This document shows positions 1 through 10,711 of a stretch of DNA of 64,000 nucleotides, piece after piece. This DNA comes from Haematobia irritans. Taxonomy: Eukaryota; Arthropoda; Insecta; Diptera; Muscidae. The first letter of the stretch is position 1. The number at the start of each line of letters is the position of its first letter. The translations under genes and the position numbers were made by a program. The stretch spans positions 196,485,700 through 196,549,699 of the forward strand of contig NC_134398.1 in assembly GCF_050003625.1 (NCBI RefSeq), written 5' to 3'. The notes beneath the pieces are model-generated. The model worked only from the letters and a program-made list of their open reading frames with translations. It made no database searches and had not been told where the DNA came from.

Positions 1-1850
1 TTATAGAAAATTTTGTCAAAACTTTATTTTTATAGAAAATTTTGTCAGAACTTTATTGCTATAGAACATTTTGTTAAAATTTTAGTGCTGTAGAAAATTT
101 TGTAAAAATTTCATTTCTATAAAAATTTTTGAAAAATTTTATTTCTATTGAAAATTTTGTCAAAATATTATTTGTATAGAAAATTTTGTAAAAATTTGAT
201 TTCTATAGAAAATTTTGTCAAAATTTTATTTCTGTAGAAAACTTTGTCAAAATTTTATTTCTATAGAAAATTTTGTCGAAATATTATTTCTATAGAAAAT
301 GTTGTTAAAATTTCATTTGATTTCTACGGAAAGTTTTGTCAATTTTTTTCCTACGGAAAATTTTTTCATAATATTTTTTCTATAGAAAATTTTTTCAAAA
401 TTTTATTTCTATAGAAAAGTTTCATGAAAATTTTAGCGCTATAGAAAATTTTGTCAAAATTTTATTGCAATAGAAAATTTTGTCAAAATTTTATTTTTAT
501 GGAAAATTTTATCGAAATTTTATTTCTATAGAAAATTTGGTCAAAATTTGATTTCTATAGAAAATTTTGGCAAAATTTGATTTCTATACAAAATTTATTC
601 AACATTTTATTGCTATAGAAAATTTTGTCAAAATTTTATTGCTATAGAAAATTTTGTCAAAATTTTATTTCTTTAGAAAATTTTGTCAAAATGTTAATGC
701 TATAGAAAATTGAATCAATATTTTTTTTGCTATAGAAAGTTTTATGAAAATTTAAGTGCTATAGAAAATTTTTTTCAAAATTTTATTTCTATAGAAAATT
801 TGTCAAAATTTTATTGCTTTAAAATATTTGGTCAACATTTTATTTCTATAGAAAACTTTGTCAAAATTTTATATCTATAGAAAATTTTACCAAATTTTGT
901 TTCTATAGAAAATTTTATCAAAATTTTATCAAAATTTTATTTCTGTTGAAAATTTTGTCAAAATTTTATTTTTATAGAAAGCTTTGTCACAAATGTATTT
1001 TTATAGAAAATTTTGTAAAAGTTTTATTTCTATAGAAATTTTATCAATATTTTATTTCTACAGAAAATTTTATCAATATTTTATTTCTACAGAAAATTTT
1101 GTCAAAATTTGATTGCTATAGAAAGTTTTATGAACATTTTAGTGCTACAGAAAATTTTGTAAAAATTTGATTTCTATAAAAAATTTTGTAAAAACTTGAT
1201 TTCTGTTGAAAGCTTTGTGAAAAATTTTATTTCTATAGAAAGCTTTGTCAAAATTTGATTTCTATTGAAAGTTTTGTCAAAATTTGATTTCTATAGAAAA
1301 TTTTTAAAAATATGTTTTCTATAGAAAAATTTTCCAAAATTTGATTGATATAGAACATTTGTCAAAATTTTATTTCCATAGAATGTTTTGTCAAAATGTG
1401 ATTTCTATAAAAAGTTTTGTGAATATTGGATTTCCATAGGAAGTTTTGTCAAAATTTGATTGCTATAGAAAATTTTGTCAAAATTTGATTTCTATAGAAA
1501 ATTTAGCCAAATTTTATTGCTATTGAAAATTTTGTCACAATTATATTTTCTCCAAATTTTATTTCTTTAGAAAATTTTATCAAAACCTTATTTCTGTAGA
1601 AAGTTTTGCCAAATTTTATTTCTTTTGAAAATTTTGTCAAAATTTTATTTCTATAGAAATTTTGTCAAAATTTTATTTCTATGGAAAATGTTGTCAAAAT
1701 TTTATTTCTAAGGAAAGTTTTGTCAAATTTTTTTATACAGACAATTTTTTTCAAAATATTTTTTCTATAGAAAATTTCTTCAAAATTTTATTTCTATGAA
1801 AATTTTTGTCAAAATTTTATTGCTATAGAAAATTTTGTAAATTTTTTTTC
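1..1850 (-). repeat. 29-bp minisatellite array (E1), reverse orientation
   Basis: About 60 head-to-tail degenerate copies of a 29-bp monomer. On the plus strand it reads as the complement of CTATAGAAATAAAA followed by TTTTGACAAAATTTT. The TTTCTATAGAAA core is a 12-bp perfect palindrome. Variants include TTGCTATAG and GTGCTATAG. The array runs off the left edge of the window, so its other terminus is not seen. No coding potential. Confidence 0.93.
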
Positions 1851-2708
1851 TATAGATTAGTAATTCGACCTAAAAATTGGTATCTGAACATGAAAGTAAA
1901 TTTTGTTGGCCTAAGGTCATGTTGTTTTTAATAACACCTACAAATTCTTCAAAACTAGTGAATTCGTTTTTAAATTTGTTGACTTGTTCATCTTGAATAT
2001 AAAGCAAAAAATCCTTTAGATTTCAAAGAGAATTCGGTCTTCAATATGTCCTTTCTTCAATTCTCCGCTTTTTTTTTGGGTCAGAATCAATATAAAAATC
2101 TTTAGTGTAATAGCAAAATCTGTGCTATCGGTCAAGCTTTTTTCAGAGACATTATTTCGATTGAAACTTTGCTATCCGTTATGAAGGAGACTAATATTCT
2201 TTCTGTATATTTTGTTATTTCGACTAAACATTCCACTATTTTCCACTGTTCCATTATGCATTTGAAAAAAAAAAACACACACACACAAAAGCTCGCAACA
2301 GAGCATTAAAACCATTATTTTATGGTAACATAATTTCCTTTTTGAAGACAAATGATGTTGACGTGCAAAACAAACAACCAGAAAGTGAATAAGAAAATGG
2401 AAGCAATAAGAAATTGAGGTAAAACCAAGTTGCAATATCTCTACATCACATCATACCGCATCGGGAGGGCGGTCATATACCATCCGATAACACAACCAAT
2501 AATATTAACCCCACTGCAGTCTCTCTCGCTCTATAAATATCCTTGCAAAAGAAAATTTCCGCATCACCTTCAGCTTATGCCACACACCATTTGCCATGTT
2601 TAGGATGTGTCTATTTTGTATCTGATCTATTGGGTATACCCTATACTAAAACACTGGAAAAAATACTCGACATAAAGTGTTTCTTTGATCAGGTGGTGAT
2701 CAGGTGTA
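1851..2708. other. AT-rich single-copy DNA without a recognisable gene
   Basis: Separates two E1 blocks. It holds an A-run merging into a CA microsatellite (about 2263-2286). A TATA-like TATAAATA follows a CT-rich stretch near 2533, with no supported gene behind it. Short frames here (2172-2435 minus, 2543-2746 plus) show no recognisable domain. Confidence 0.6.
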
Positions 2709-2815
2709 GGTTGCCACACTTTGTAGCAATCTACCAAAATTGGTAGATATTTTATTGTTTAGTAGATTGGTAGAAATCTTGATTTTTTGGTGGATTTTGC
2801 AAATATATAGAAATA
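2709..2815 (-). repeat. E1 right-type terminus (inverted)
   Basis: Reverse-complement match to the ends at about 33675-33791 and 37160-37276. It contains repeated CTACCAA or TTGGTAG motifs, including the CTACCAAAATTGGTAG palindrome, and the outer GGTTGCCACA. These repeats could be transposase-binding sites (inference). Confidence 0.7.
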
Positions 2816-3432
2816 AAAAGTTGACAAAACTTTCCATAGAAATAAAATTTTGTCAAAATTTTCTATAGAAAAAAGTTTTCGACAAAATTTTTTGTACAAA
2901 AAAAATTTGACAAGACTCTCCATTGAAATAAAATTTTGTCAAAATTTTCTATAGAAATAAAATTTTGACAAATTTTTCTATAGAAATAAAATTTTGTCAA
3001 AATTTTCTATAGAAATAAAAATTCTTCAAAATTTTCTATAGAAATAAAAATTGACATAATTTTCTATAGATATAACAATTTGTCAAAATTTTCTGTAGAA
3101 ATAAAATTTTGACAAAATTTTCTATAGAAATAAAGTTTTGACAAAATTTTCTATACACATAGACAGATATAGACAGTCGTGACAAATTTTTGTATAGAAA
3201 AAAAAAATTTGACAAAATTTTCTATAGAAACAAAATTTTGATACAATTTTCTATAGAAATAAAATTTTAACAAAATTTTCTATAGAAATAACATTTTGAC
3301 AAAATTTTCTATAGAATAAAATTTTGATAAAATTTTCTATAGAAATAAAATTTTGACAAAATTTTCTATAGAAATAAAATTTTGACAACATTTTCTATAG
3401 AAATAAAATTTTGATAACATGTTCTATAGAAA
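2816..3432 (+). repeat. 29-bp minisatellite array, forward orientation
   Basis: About 20 monomers with the plus-strand reading CTATAGAAATAAAATTTTGA. The first few (2840-2960) carry TTTTGTCAAAA instead of TTTTGACAAAA. The array is cut by the E2 insertion and resumes at 5468. Confidence 0.92.
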
Positions 3433-5467
3433 AACAAGTATATACGGCCGTAAGTTCGGCCAGGCCGAAGCTTATGTACCCTCCATCATGGATTGCGTAG
3501 AAACTTCATCTAAACACTGCCATCCACAATCGAATTACTTAAGTTGCGGTAACGCTTGCCGATGGCAAGGTATCTTAAAACCTCCTAACACCATCTTCTA
3601 AATTGTATGTAAGTCCATACGTGGTATATATTAAATCAAAAAAGATCGATCCAATACGTATATAATTCAGTTTGACAAAGTAGACATAAAATTTTAACAA
3701 AATTTTGACAAAATTTTCTATAGAAATAAAAATTTTGACAAAATTTTCTACAGAAAGAAAATTTTGACAAAAATTTCTACAGAAATAAAATTTTAACAAA
3801 ATTTTCTATAGAAATAAACTTTTGACAAAATTTTCTATAGAAATAAAATCTTGGTAGATTATTTTTGGCTCGAGTGGCAACCATGATTATGAACCGAATA
3901 AAATTTGAACAAAATTTTCTATAGAAATAAAATTTTGACAAAATTTTCTATAGAAATAAAATTTTGACAAAATTTTCTATAGAAATAAAATCTTGACAAA
4001 ATTTTCTATAGAAATAAAATTTTGACAAAATTTTCTATAGAAATAAAATTTTGACAAAATTTTCTATAGAAATAAAATTTTTTGTAGATTATTTTTGGCT
4101 CTAGTGGCAACCATGATTATGAACCGATATGGACCAATTTTTGTGTGATTGGACCAATTTTGGTATGGTTGTTAGCGACCACATACTAACACCACGTGCC
4201 TAATTTGAACCGGATCGGATGAATTTTGCTCCTCCAAGAGGCTCCGGAGGTCAAATCTGGAGAATGTTTTATATGGGGGCCATATATAATTATGGACCGA
4301 TATGGACCAATTCTGGCACGGTTGTTAAATATCATATACTAACACCATGTTCCAAATTACAACGGGATTGGATGAAATTTGCTTCTCTTGGAGACTTCGC
4401 AAGCCAAATCTGGGGATCGATTTATATGGGGGCTATATAAAATTATGAACCGATGTGGACCAATGGTTGTTAGAGACCATATACCAATATCATGTACCAA
4501 ATTTCAGGCGGATCGGATGAAATTTGCTTCTCTTTGAGGATCCGCAACCCAAATCTGGGGATCGGTTTATATGGGCGCCATATATAATTATGGACCGATG
4601 GGGACCAATTTTTGCACGGTTGTTAGAGACCATATACCAATACCATGTACCAAATTTCAGCCGGATCGGATGCAATTTGCTCCTCTTTGAGGGTCCGCAA
4701 GCCAAATCTTGGGATCGGTTTATATGGGGGCTATATATAATTATGGACCGATGTGGACCAATTTCTGCATGATTGTTAGAGACCATATACCAACACCATA
4801 TACCAAATTTCAGCCAGATCGGATGAAATATGCTTCTCTTAGAGGCTCCACAAGCCAAATCTGGGGATCGGTTTATATGGGGGCTATATATAATTAAGAA
4901 CCGATATGGACCAATTTTTGCATGGTTGTTAAAGACCATATACCAACATCATGTACCAAATTTCAGCCGGATCGGATGCAATTTGCTCCTCTTTGAGGCT
5001 CCGCAAACCAAATCTGGGGATCGGTTTATATGGGGGCTATATATAATTATGGACCGATGTGGACCAATTTTTGCATGGTTGTTAGAGACCATATACCAAC
5101 ACCATATACCAAATTTCAGCCGGATCGGATGAAATATGCTTCTGTTAGAGGCTCCACAAGCCAAATCTGAGGGTCCCTTTATATGGGGGCTATACGTAAA
5201 AGTGGACCGATATGGCCCATTTTCAATACCATCCGACCTACATCGATGACAACTACTTGTGTTTCAAGTCGATAGCTTGTTTCGTTCGGAAGTTAGCGTG
5301 ATTTCAACAGACGGACGGACGGACGGACGGACATGCTTAGATCGACTCAGAATTTCACCACGACCCAGAATATATATACTTTATGGGGTCTTAGAGCAAT
5401 ATTTCGATGTGTTACAAACGGAATGACAAAGTTAATATACCCCCATCCTATGATGGAGGGTATAAAA
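3433..5467 (+). mobile_element. E2 mini-me-like element, complete, chimeric subfamily
   Basis: The 5' head starts ACAAGTATATACGGCCGTAA. Next come two blocks of 29-bp monomers, each closed by an E1 terminus (GGCTCGAGTGGCAACC at 3882, GGCTCTAGTGGCAACC at 4112). Then come tandem units of 153 bp: CGGATCGGATG-type landmarks at 4211, 4363, 4509, 4662, 4815, 4968 and 5121. The 3' part has a (GACG)n tract (5309-5330), ATATATACTTTATGGGG, and the end GAGGGTATAAAAA. Head, GACG tract and end are those of the dipteran mini-me-like group (assigned from memory). It is inserted inside an E1 array. No coding capacity: the frames of up to 149 codons arise because 153 is a multiple of three. Confidence 0.8.
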
Positions 5468-5810
5468 AAGTTACGAAATTTTTTATGGAAATGAAATTTT
5501 GACAACATTTTCTATATAAATAAAACTGTGAAGAAATTTTCTATATAAATAAAATTTTGACAAAATTTTCTATGTAAATAAAATTTTGACAAAATTTTCT
5601 ATAGAAATAAAATCTTCTATAGAAATAAAATTTTGCCAAAATTGCCAATGGAAATAAAATTTTGCTAATTTTTCTATAAAAATAAAATTTTTGACAAAAT
5701 TTTCTACAGTAATACAATTTTGGCAAAATTTTCTATAGAAATAAAATTTTAACAATTTTTTCTATTGAAAAAAAAAAATTGATACAATTTTCTAAAGATA
5801 AAAAATTTGA
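5468..5810 (+). repeat. 29-bp array, forward (resumes after the E2 insertion)
   Basis: About 11 degenerate monomers with CTATATAAATAAAA and CTATAGAAATAAAA variants, ending where non-array sequence begins near 5811. Confidence 0.9.
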
Positions 5811-6078
5811 ATTACCCGAATTTATTCTGATAATTGGTTGATAGTTTTGCTGCAAGTAGAGGATGCTGATGAGGAATGTGGTAATTCCGAAACAGCTGTA
5901 CATCCAACCATCTTGCAGTCTATAGGGCTTTGCCCAAATAAATTTGACAAGCATACTTTTCCTCTGTTGGTTAAGCTACTCTTGTAGTTTAGTCAATGCA
6001 TGGCTTTAAGCTGAGATCAAAAAACAAAAAAACAACAATAACGATTGAAGAGAAGCCAACAATAACAAACAAAACGGA
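5811..6078 (+). repeat. Hairpin module inside E1, rearranged copy
   Basis: The right arm (GCTACTCTTGTAGTTTAGTC, then AATGCATGGCTTTAAGCTGA, about 5970-6015) and the following CAACAATAACGATTGAAGAG stretch match 18178-18270 and, inverted, 54785-54905. The left side has a piece of the hairpin loop in reverse (TTTTGCTGCAAGTAGAGGAT near 5850) plus unrelated DNA. The left arm is lost. Confidence 0.65.
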
Positions 6079-7080
6079 TAAAAAATTTTGACAAAAATTT
6101 CTAAAGAAATAAAATTTTGACAAAATTGTCTATACAAATGAAATTTTGACGAATTTTCTATATAAATAAAAGTTTGACAAAATCTTCTATAGAAAAAAGA
6201 TTTTGAAAAAATTTTCTATATAAATAAAATTTTGAACAAATTTTCTATATAAATAAAATTTTGACAAAATTTTCTATATAAATAAAATTTTGACAAAAGT
6301 TTCTATAGAAATAAAATTTGACAAAATTTTCTATAGAAAAAGCATTTTGACAACATTTTCTATAGAAATAACATTGTGACAAAATTTTCTATAGAAATAA
6401 CATTTTGACAACATTTTTTATAAATTTTTTTTTTGACAAAATTTTTTATAGAAAGAGAATTTTGCTAAATTTTCTATAGAAATAAAATTTAGACAAAATT
6501 TTCTATAGAAATAAAATTTTTACAAAATTTTCTATATAAATAAAATTTTACAAAATTTTCTATTGAAAAAACATTTTGACAAAATTTTCTATAGAAATAA
6601 CATTTTGACAAAATTTTCTATAAAAAAATATTTTTGACAAAATTTTCTATAGAAAGAGAATTTTGCTAATTTTTCTATAGAAATAAAATTTTGACAAAAT
6701 TTTCTATAGAAATGAAATTTCGACGAAATTTTCTAAAGAAATAAAATTTTGACAAAATTTTCTATAAAAATAAAATTTTGACAAAATTTTCTAAAGAAAT
6801 AAAAATTTGACAAAATTTTCTAAAAAAATAAAATTTTGACAACATTTTCTAAAGAAATAAAATGTTGATAACATTTTCTAAAGACATAAGATTTTGACAA
6901 AATTTTCTAAAAAAATTAAATTTTGACAAAATTTTCTATAGAAATAAAATTTTGACAAAATTTTCTATAAAAATAAAATTTTTGACAAAATTTTTTATAG
7001 AAATACAATTTTGACAAAATTTTCTATAAAAATAAAATTTGGAAAAACTTTTCTATAGAAATAAAATTATGCAAAATAAT
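6079..7080 (+). repeat. 29-bp minisatellite array, forward
   Basis: About 34 monomers. Local variants include ATAACATTTTGAC and CTAAAGAAATAAAA. It ends at the E1 terminus. Confidence 0.92.
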
Positions 7081-7154
7081 TTTTTTATTTGGTAGTTTTT
7101 TTGGTAAAATATTCTCCAAATTTTGGTAGATTATTTTAGGCCCGAGTGGTAACC

Positions 7155-8188
7155 GTGCTAGTGAGTATATATAATTCCACTTATTAACCATGCTATATTA
7201 TCGAGGGCTTTCTCTTCAAATCTTCAAAATTGGTTGTTGGGTTTCCGCTTTCTTGTATGCTTTGACAATAAAAAGGAAATTTTTTAAAGAGTTGCTCTGT
7301 TTGATCTCGGACATAAAATTTGCAATTTTTTCATGATAGTTGATACCTGAACTTCTCCACAAACCGAACTTATTCATAGTTTTACCCATTCTCTCTTTCA
7401 TTTTTCAAGGATTATCTTTCTTTAGATTACTATAAAATTTCTCTTAGTGTTGAAACTCTATAGTAAATGTTTCTTTTGCGTCTATATTGTCCTTGCCTTG
7501 AATAAATTTTTACTATGCTCACACAAATGGGATCTTGAGCAGAATAGGAAAGGATAACAGCAAGAATAATGGATGTTGCTTCTATGCAAGTGAATAATGC
7601 GACACATGCAACTGCTGCAACGGGCTATAGCAGCTGTTGTCAATGTTGTTTAGATTCCAAAGGATATTAACATTATCAGCAGCATTATTGAGAATGAAAA
7701 AAAGAGGAATAAGTGCAAAAAAAAAAAAAAACTCGACAGCAGAAAGGACAGGTCATAGTCATGAGACTTGCGTTGGCAATGGAGGTGAACTATATCTTAA
7801 GAGGTTTATGCATAAATGCAAATTATCATTCTGACACAAACTAGTTTCGTTTTTCTGTTGTTGTTTTGTTTTTACTCAGAAACTGTTAAAAGAATTGAAT
7901 TTATCGGGTATTAAAGACATTTGAATTGACAACACATTGACAAAAGGACAAATTTTATATGATTTCCATGGAAAAACTATAGAAGTAATCTTTTGGAGAT
8001 ATATCAAAAACCAAAGGTTAGGTCTATTTGGCATTTTAAACAAACGTTTTTTTATGATATTATGAAAAGGGTAAAGTTTTAGATTAGAATAATTTCATTT
8101 GTTGTTTATTTTTTTTCTAGATACGAAGATTGGTTTTTATTTTTCGGAATTAGAGAACAAAGGCATACTTTAATGATTGAAAATCGTT
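7155..8188. other. AT-rich single-copy DNA without a recognisable gene
   Basis: No array monomers and no known element ends. An A-run lies near 7719-7732. The two short frames (7216-7401 minus, 7637-7834 plus) show no domain. Confidence 0.55.
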
Positions 8189-8350
8189 TTATTGATTTTC
8201 AAAATATTCCCCATTAAAATCTTGACACTTTTTGCATGCATTTGTACCAATTGTTGATGCACTTTCCCATTCTGATTGAGGTCTCTCCAAAACAAGCGTT
8301 CTGAACGCATCAACCGCATCTTCAGGTGTCGAAAAACCTTGATATCTCAT
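8189..8350 (-). pseudogene. C-terminal fragment of a mariner-like transposase
   Basis: The minus strand gives 53 residues and a stop, open throughout: it starts MRYQGFSTPEDAVDAF, continues VLERPQSEW, and ends CQDFNGEYFENQ. The pattern of an EDAV..F segment, a P.SEW motif and a terminal G.YFE is typical of the last ~50 residues of Tc1/mariner transposases of the SETMAR-like type (family knowledge). The DDE catalytic domain is absent: upstream sequence becomes AT-rich and then a decayed E2 fragment. A dead relic. The apparent start Met has no significance. Confidence 0.7.
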
Positions 8351-8439
8351 TTAATTTATTAATCATTAATTTATACGGAATCAGATTTCACCAGATTTCA
8401 TTTTCAGACCCTTTTGGAAGAGAAGATTTCATCTTGGAA

Positions 8440-8850
8440 GATAAATTTTGCACTTGATTTTAGTATACGCCTTCTAACAGCCATGGAAAAAGTTATCCAT
8501 AATTGTATATAGCCCCATATAAACCAATCCCCAGATTTACATTCTGGTGTCTCTAATAGGAGTAACGTTTATACGATCCCCTGAAATTTCGTACATTGTT
8601 TCGGTAAATGTTTTCTAACAATCATGCAAAAATTGTTCGATATGAGTCCATAATTATATATATCACCCCCTATATAAGATTTGACATACGGAGCCGTTTG
8701 GAGGAGAAAATTTCCCCCGATTCAATAAATGCTTTATAATTAACATGTAAAACTCGGTTCATTATAATTTTTAGACACCATATAAATCTATGCCCAGATT
8801 TAATTTTCGGAACTTCTTGGAGGAGAAATTTCTGCTGATCCGTCTAAACG
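8440..8850 (-). repeat. Old, decayed E2 153-bp units (inverted)
   Basis: Plus-strand words such as CCATATAAACCAATCCCCAG, CAATCATGCAAAAATTGTTC and CATAATTATATATATC are complements of the E2 unit (GGGGATCGGTTTATATGG, GCATGGTTGTTAG). Divergence is much higher than in the other E2 copies, which suggests an older insertion. Confidence 0.65.
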
Positions 8851-9229
8851 TGATTTGAATTCTGGAGCATCAAACAAACCAATTTCATCAAAACCGCTCG
8901 ATTATTGTGTCGAATCTGGTTCTCAATATTTATAGACTCTTGTATACATGCCTCTTTATCTAGGCTCCATATGGACTTGTAGAAAACAATATTTAAAAGT
9001 TTCATATAATTCGATCTGTAAATGACAGTCTTTAATAAAACATTGTATGCAATCCATGGAAAAGGGTTCATGGGGTTCGGACCACAGTTGCCACTCATGT
9101 CAAAAAAATGTACCAAAGTTTAAAGAACACTTTACCACAATATACCATATTAGAAAGTCTAATTTTGAAATCTTTGATCAAATATTTTGTGGTTACTATC
9201 AAAAATTTTTTTCTTCGAATGAATGATTT
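8851..9229. other. AT-rich stretch without a recognisable gene
   Basis: A 90-codon minus-strand frame covers most of it (8844-9116) but its protein has no recognisable domain and overlaps the decayed E2 fragment. No other feature seen. Confidence 0.5.
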
Positions 9230-10675
9230 CGCATATTTTCTCAAAATTTTACTTCTATAGAAAATTTTCTCAAAATTTTACCTCTATAGAAAATTCTCTC
9301 AAAATGTTATTTCTTTAAGAGATTTTCTCAAAATTTTATTTCTATAGAAATTTTTAATTATATAAAATTTTCTCAAGAGTTTATTTCTATAGAAAATGTC
9401 CTCAAAATTTTATTTTTATAGATTTCTTATATTTCTATAGAAAATTTTCTAATAACTTTATTTCTCTATATTTCACATACTTTTAAAGATCATATTCTCA
9501 AAAACTTATTTCTTTATAAGATTTTCTCAAAACTTCATTTCTATAGAAAACTTTCTCACAATTTTTTAATTTTCTCAAAATTTTATTTTTATATAATATA
9601 TTGTCAAAATTTTATTATTATAGAAAATTTTGTCAACATTTTATTTCTATAGAATATTTTATAAAAATTTTATTTTTATAGAAAATTTTGTTAAAATTTT
9701 ATTTTTATAGAAAAGTTTGTTAAAATTTTATTTCTATAGATTATTTTCAAAAAATTTCATATCTATGGAATATTTTGTTATTATAGAAAATGGTGTCAAC
9801 ATTTTATTTTCATAGAAATTTACAAAATTTTATTTTTATAGAAATTTTTCTAAGATATTTTTTTAAGTAAAATTTTCTTAAATTTTTATTTTTATGTAAA
9901 ATTTTTCAAAATGTTATTTCTGGAGAAAATGTTGTCAACATTTTATTTCCATAGTAGACTTTCTCATAATTTTATTAAATTTTTTCAAAAATTTAATTTT
10001 TATATAAAATTTTCTCAAAATTTCATTTTCATGTAAAATTTTCTCAAAGTTGTATTTTTATATACAATTTTCTTAAAATTTTATTTCTATAGAAAAATTT
10101 CTCAAAATTTTATTTCTATAAAAAATATTCTCAAAATTTTAATTTTATAGAATTTTTGTTAAAATTTTTTTTTCAATAAAAGATTTTCTCAAAAGTTTAG
10201 TTCTGTAGAAGACTTTCTCACAATTTTATTAACATAGACATTTTTCCAAAAATTTAATTTTTATATAAAATTTTCTCAAAATTTCATTTTTATGTAAAAT
10301 TTTCTCAAAATTGTATTTCTATATACAATTTTCTTAAAATGTTATTTCTATAGAAAAATTTCTCAAAATTTTATTTCTATAAAAAATGTACTCAAAATTT
10401 AAGTTTTATAGAATTTTTGTTAAAAATTTTATTTCTATAGAAGATTTTCTCAAAAGTTTAGTTCTGTAGAAGAATTTCTTAATATAGAAAATATTTTCAA
10501 CATTTTTTTTTGTAGAAAAAAAAAAAAAAATGATCAAAATTGTATTTTTATAGAATTGTGTCAAAATTTAATTTCTATAGAAAATTTAGTCAAAGTTTTA
10601 TTTATGTAGAAAATTTGTTGAAAATTTTATTTCTAAAAAAGTTTTGTCAAAATTTTACTATTATAGAAAAATTTT
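9230..10675 (-). repeat. 29-bp-type array, diverged CTC variant, reverse orientation
   Basis: Monomers read TTCTCAAAATTTTATTTCTA, with CTCAAAA replacing GTCAAAA in most units. They are much more degenerate than in neighbouring arrays. Near 9960-10490 a larger block seems duplicated: the AAAATTTCATTTTTATGTAA and TTCTGTAGAAGA variants recur with a period of roughly 300 bp. Confidence 0.85.
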
Positions 10676-10711
10676 AATATGCTTTCGGTCATATATACTT
10701 GTTAATGACTA

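Larger units (their letters stand above)
2709..7154 (-). mobile_element. Complete E1 transposon copy with 29-bp array core and nested insertions
   Basis: Both ends are recognisable. The left end opens GGTTGCCACACTTTGTAG with subterminal CTACCAA/TTGGTAG motifs (2709-2815) and matches, inverted, the right ends at 33791 and 37276. The right end (7081-7154) has TTTGGTAG, then GGTAGATTATTTTAGG, and closes in GAGTGGTAACC, so the ends are inverted repeats around GGTTRCCAC. Between them lie 29-bp arrays (2816-3432, 5468-5810, 6079-7080), an E2 insertion (3433-5467) and the hairpin module (5811-6078). No transposase frame, so it is non-autonomous. No clear target-site duplication was found. The superfamily is undetermined; hAT- or P-like is possible from the subterminal repeats. 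Confidence 0.7.

Noticed and set aside
2500..2560. Core promoter (CTCTATAAATATCC) with a coding frame at 2543-2746
   Set aside because: A TATA-like word in AT-rich DNA is expected by chance. The frame has no domain and runs into the E1 terminus at 2709.
2709..7154. Firm target-site duplication and superfamily for E1
   Set aside because: Flanks CAGGTGTA and GTGCTAGT (and those of 30089-33791) do not match convincingly, and the outermost bases vary between copies. Borders may be off by several bases.
8844..9116. 90-codon minus-strand protein
   Set aside because: No domain, and it overlaps the end of a decayed E2 fragment. Length is not exceptional for 64 kb searched in six frames.
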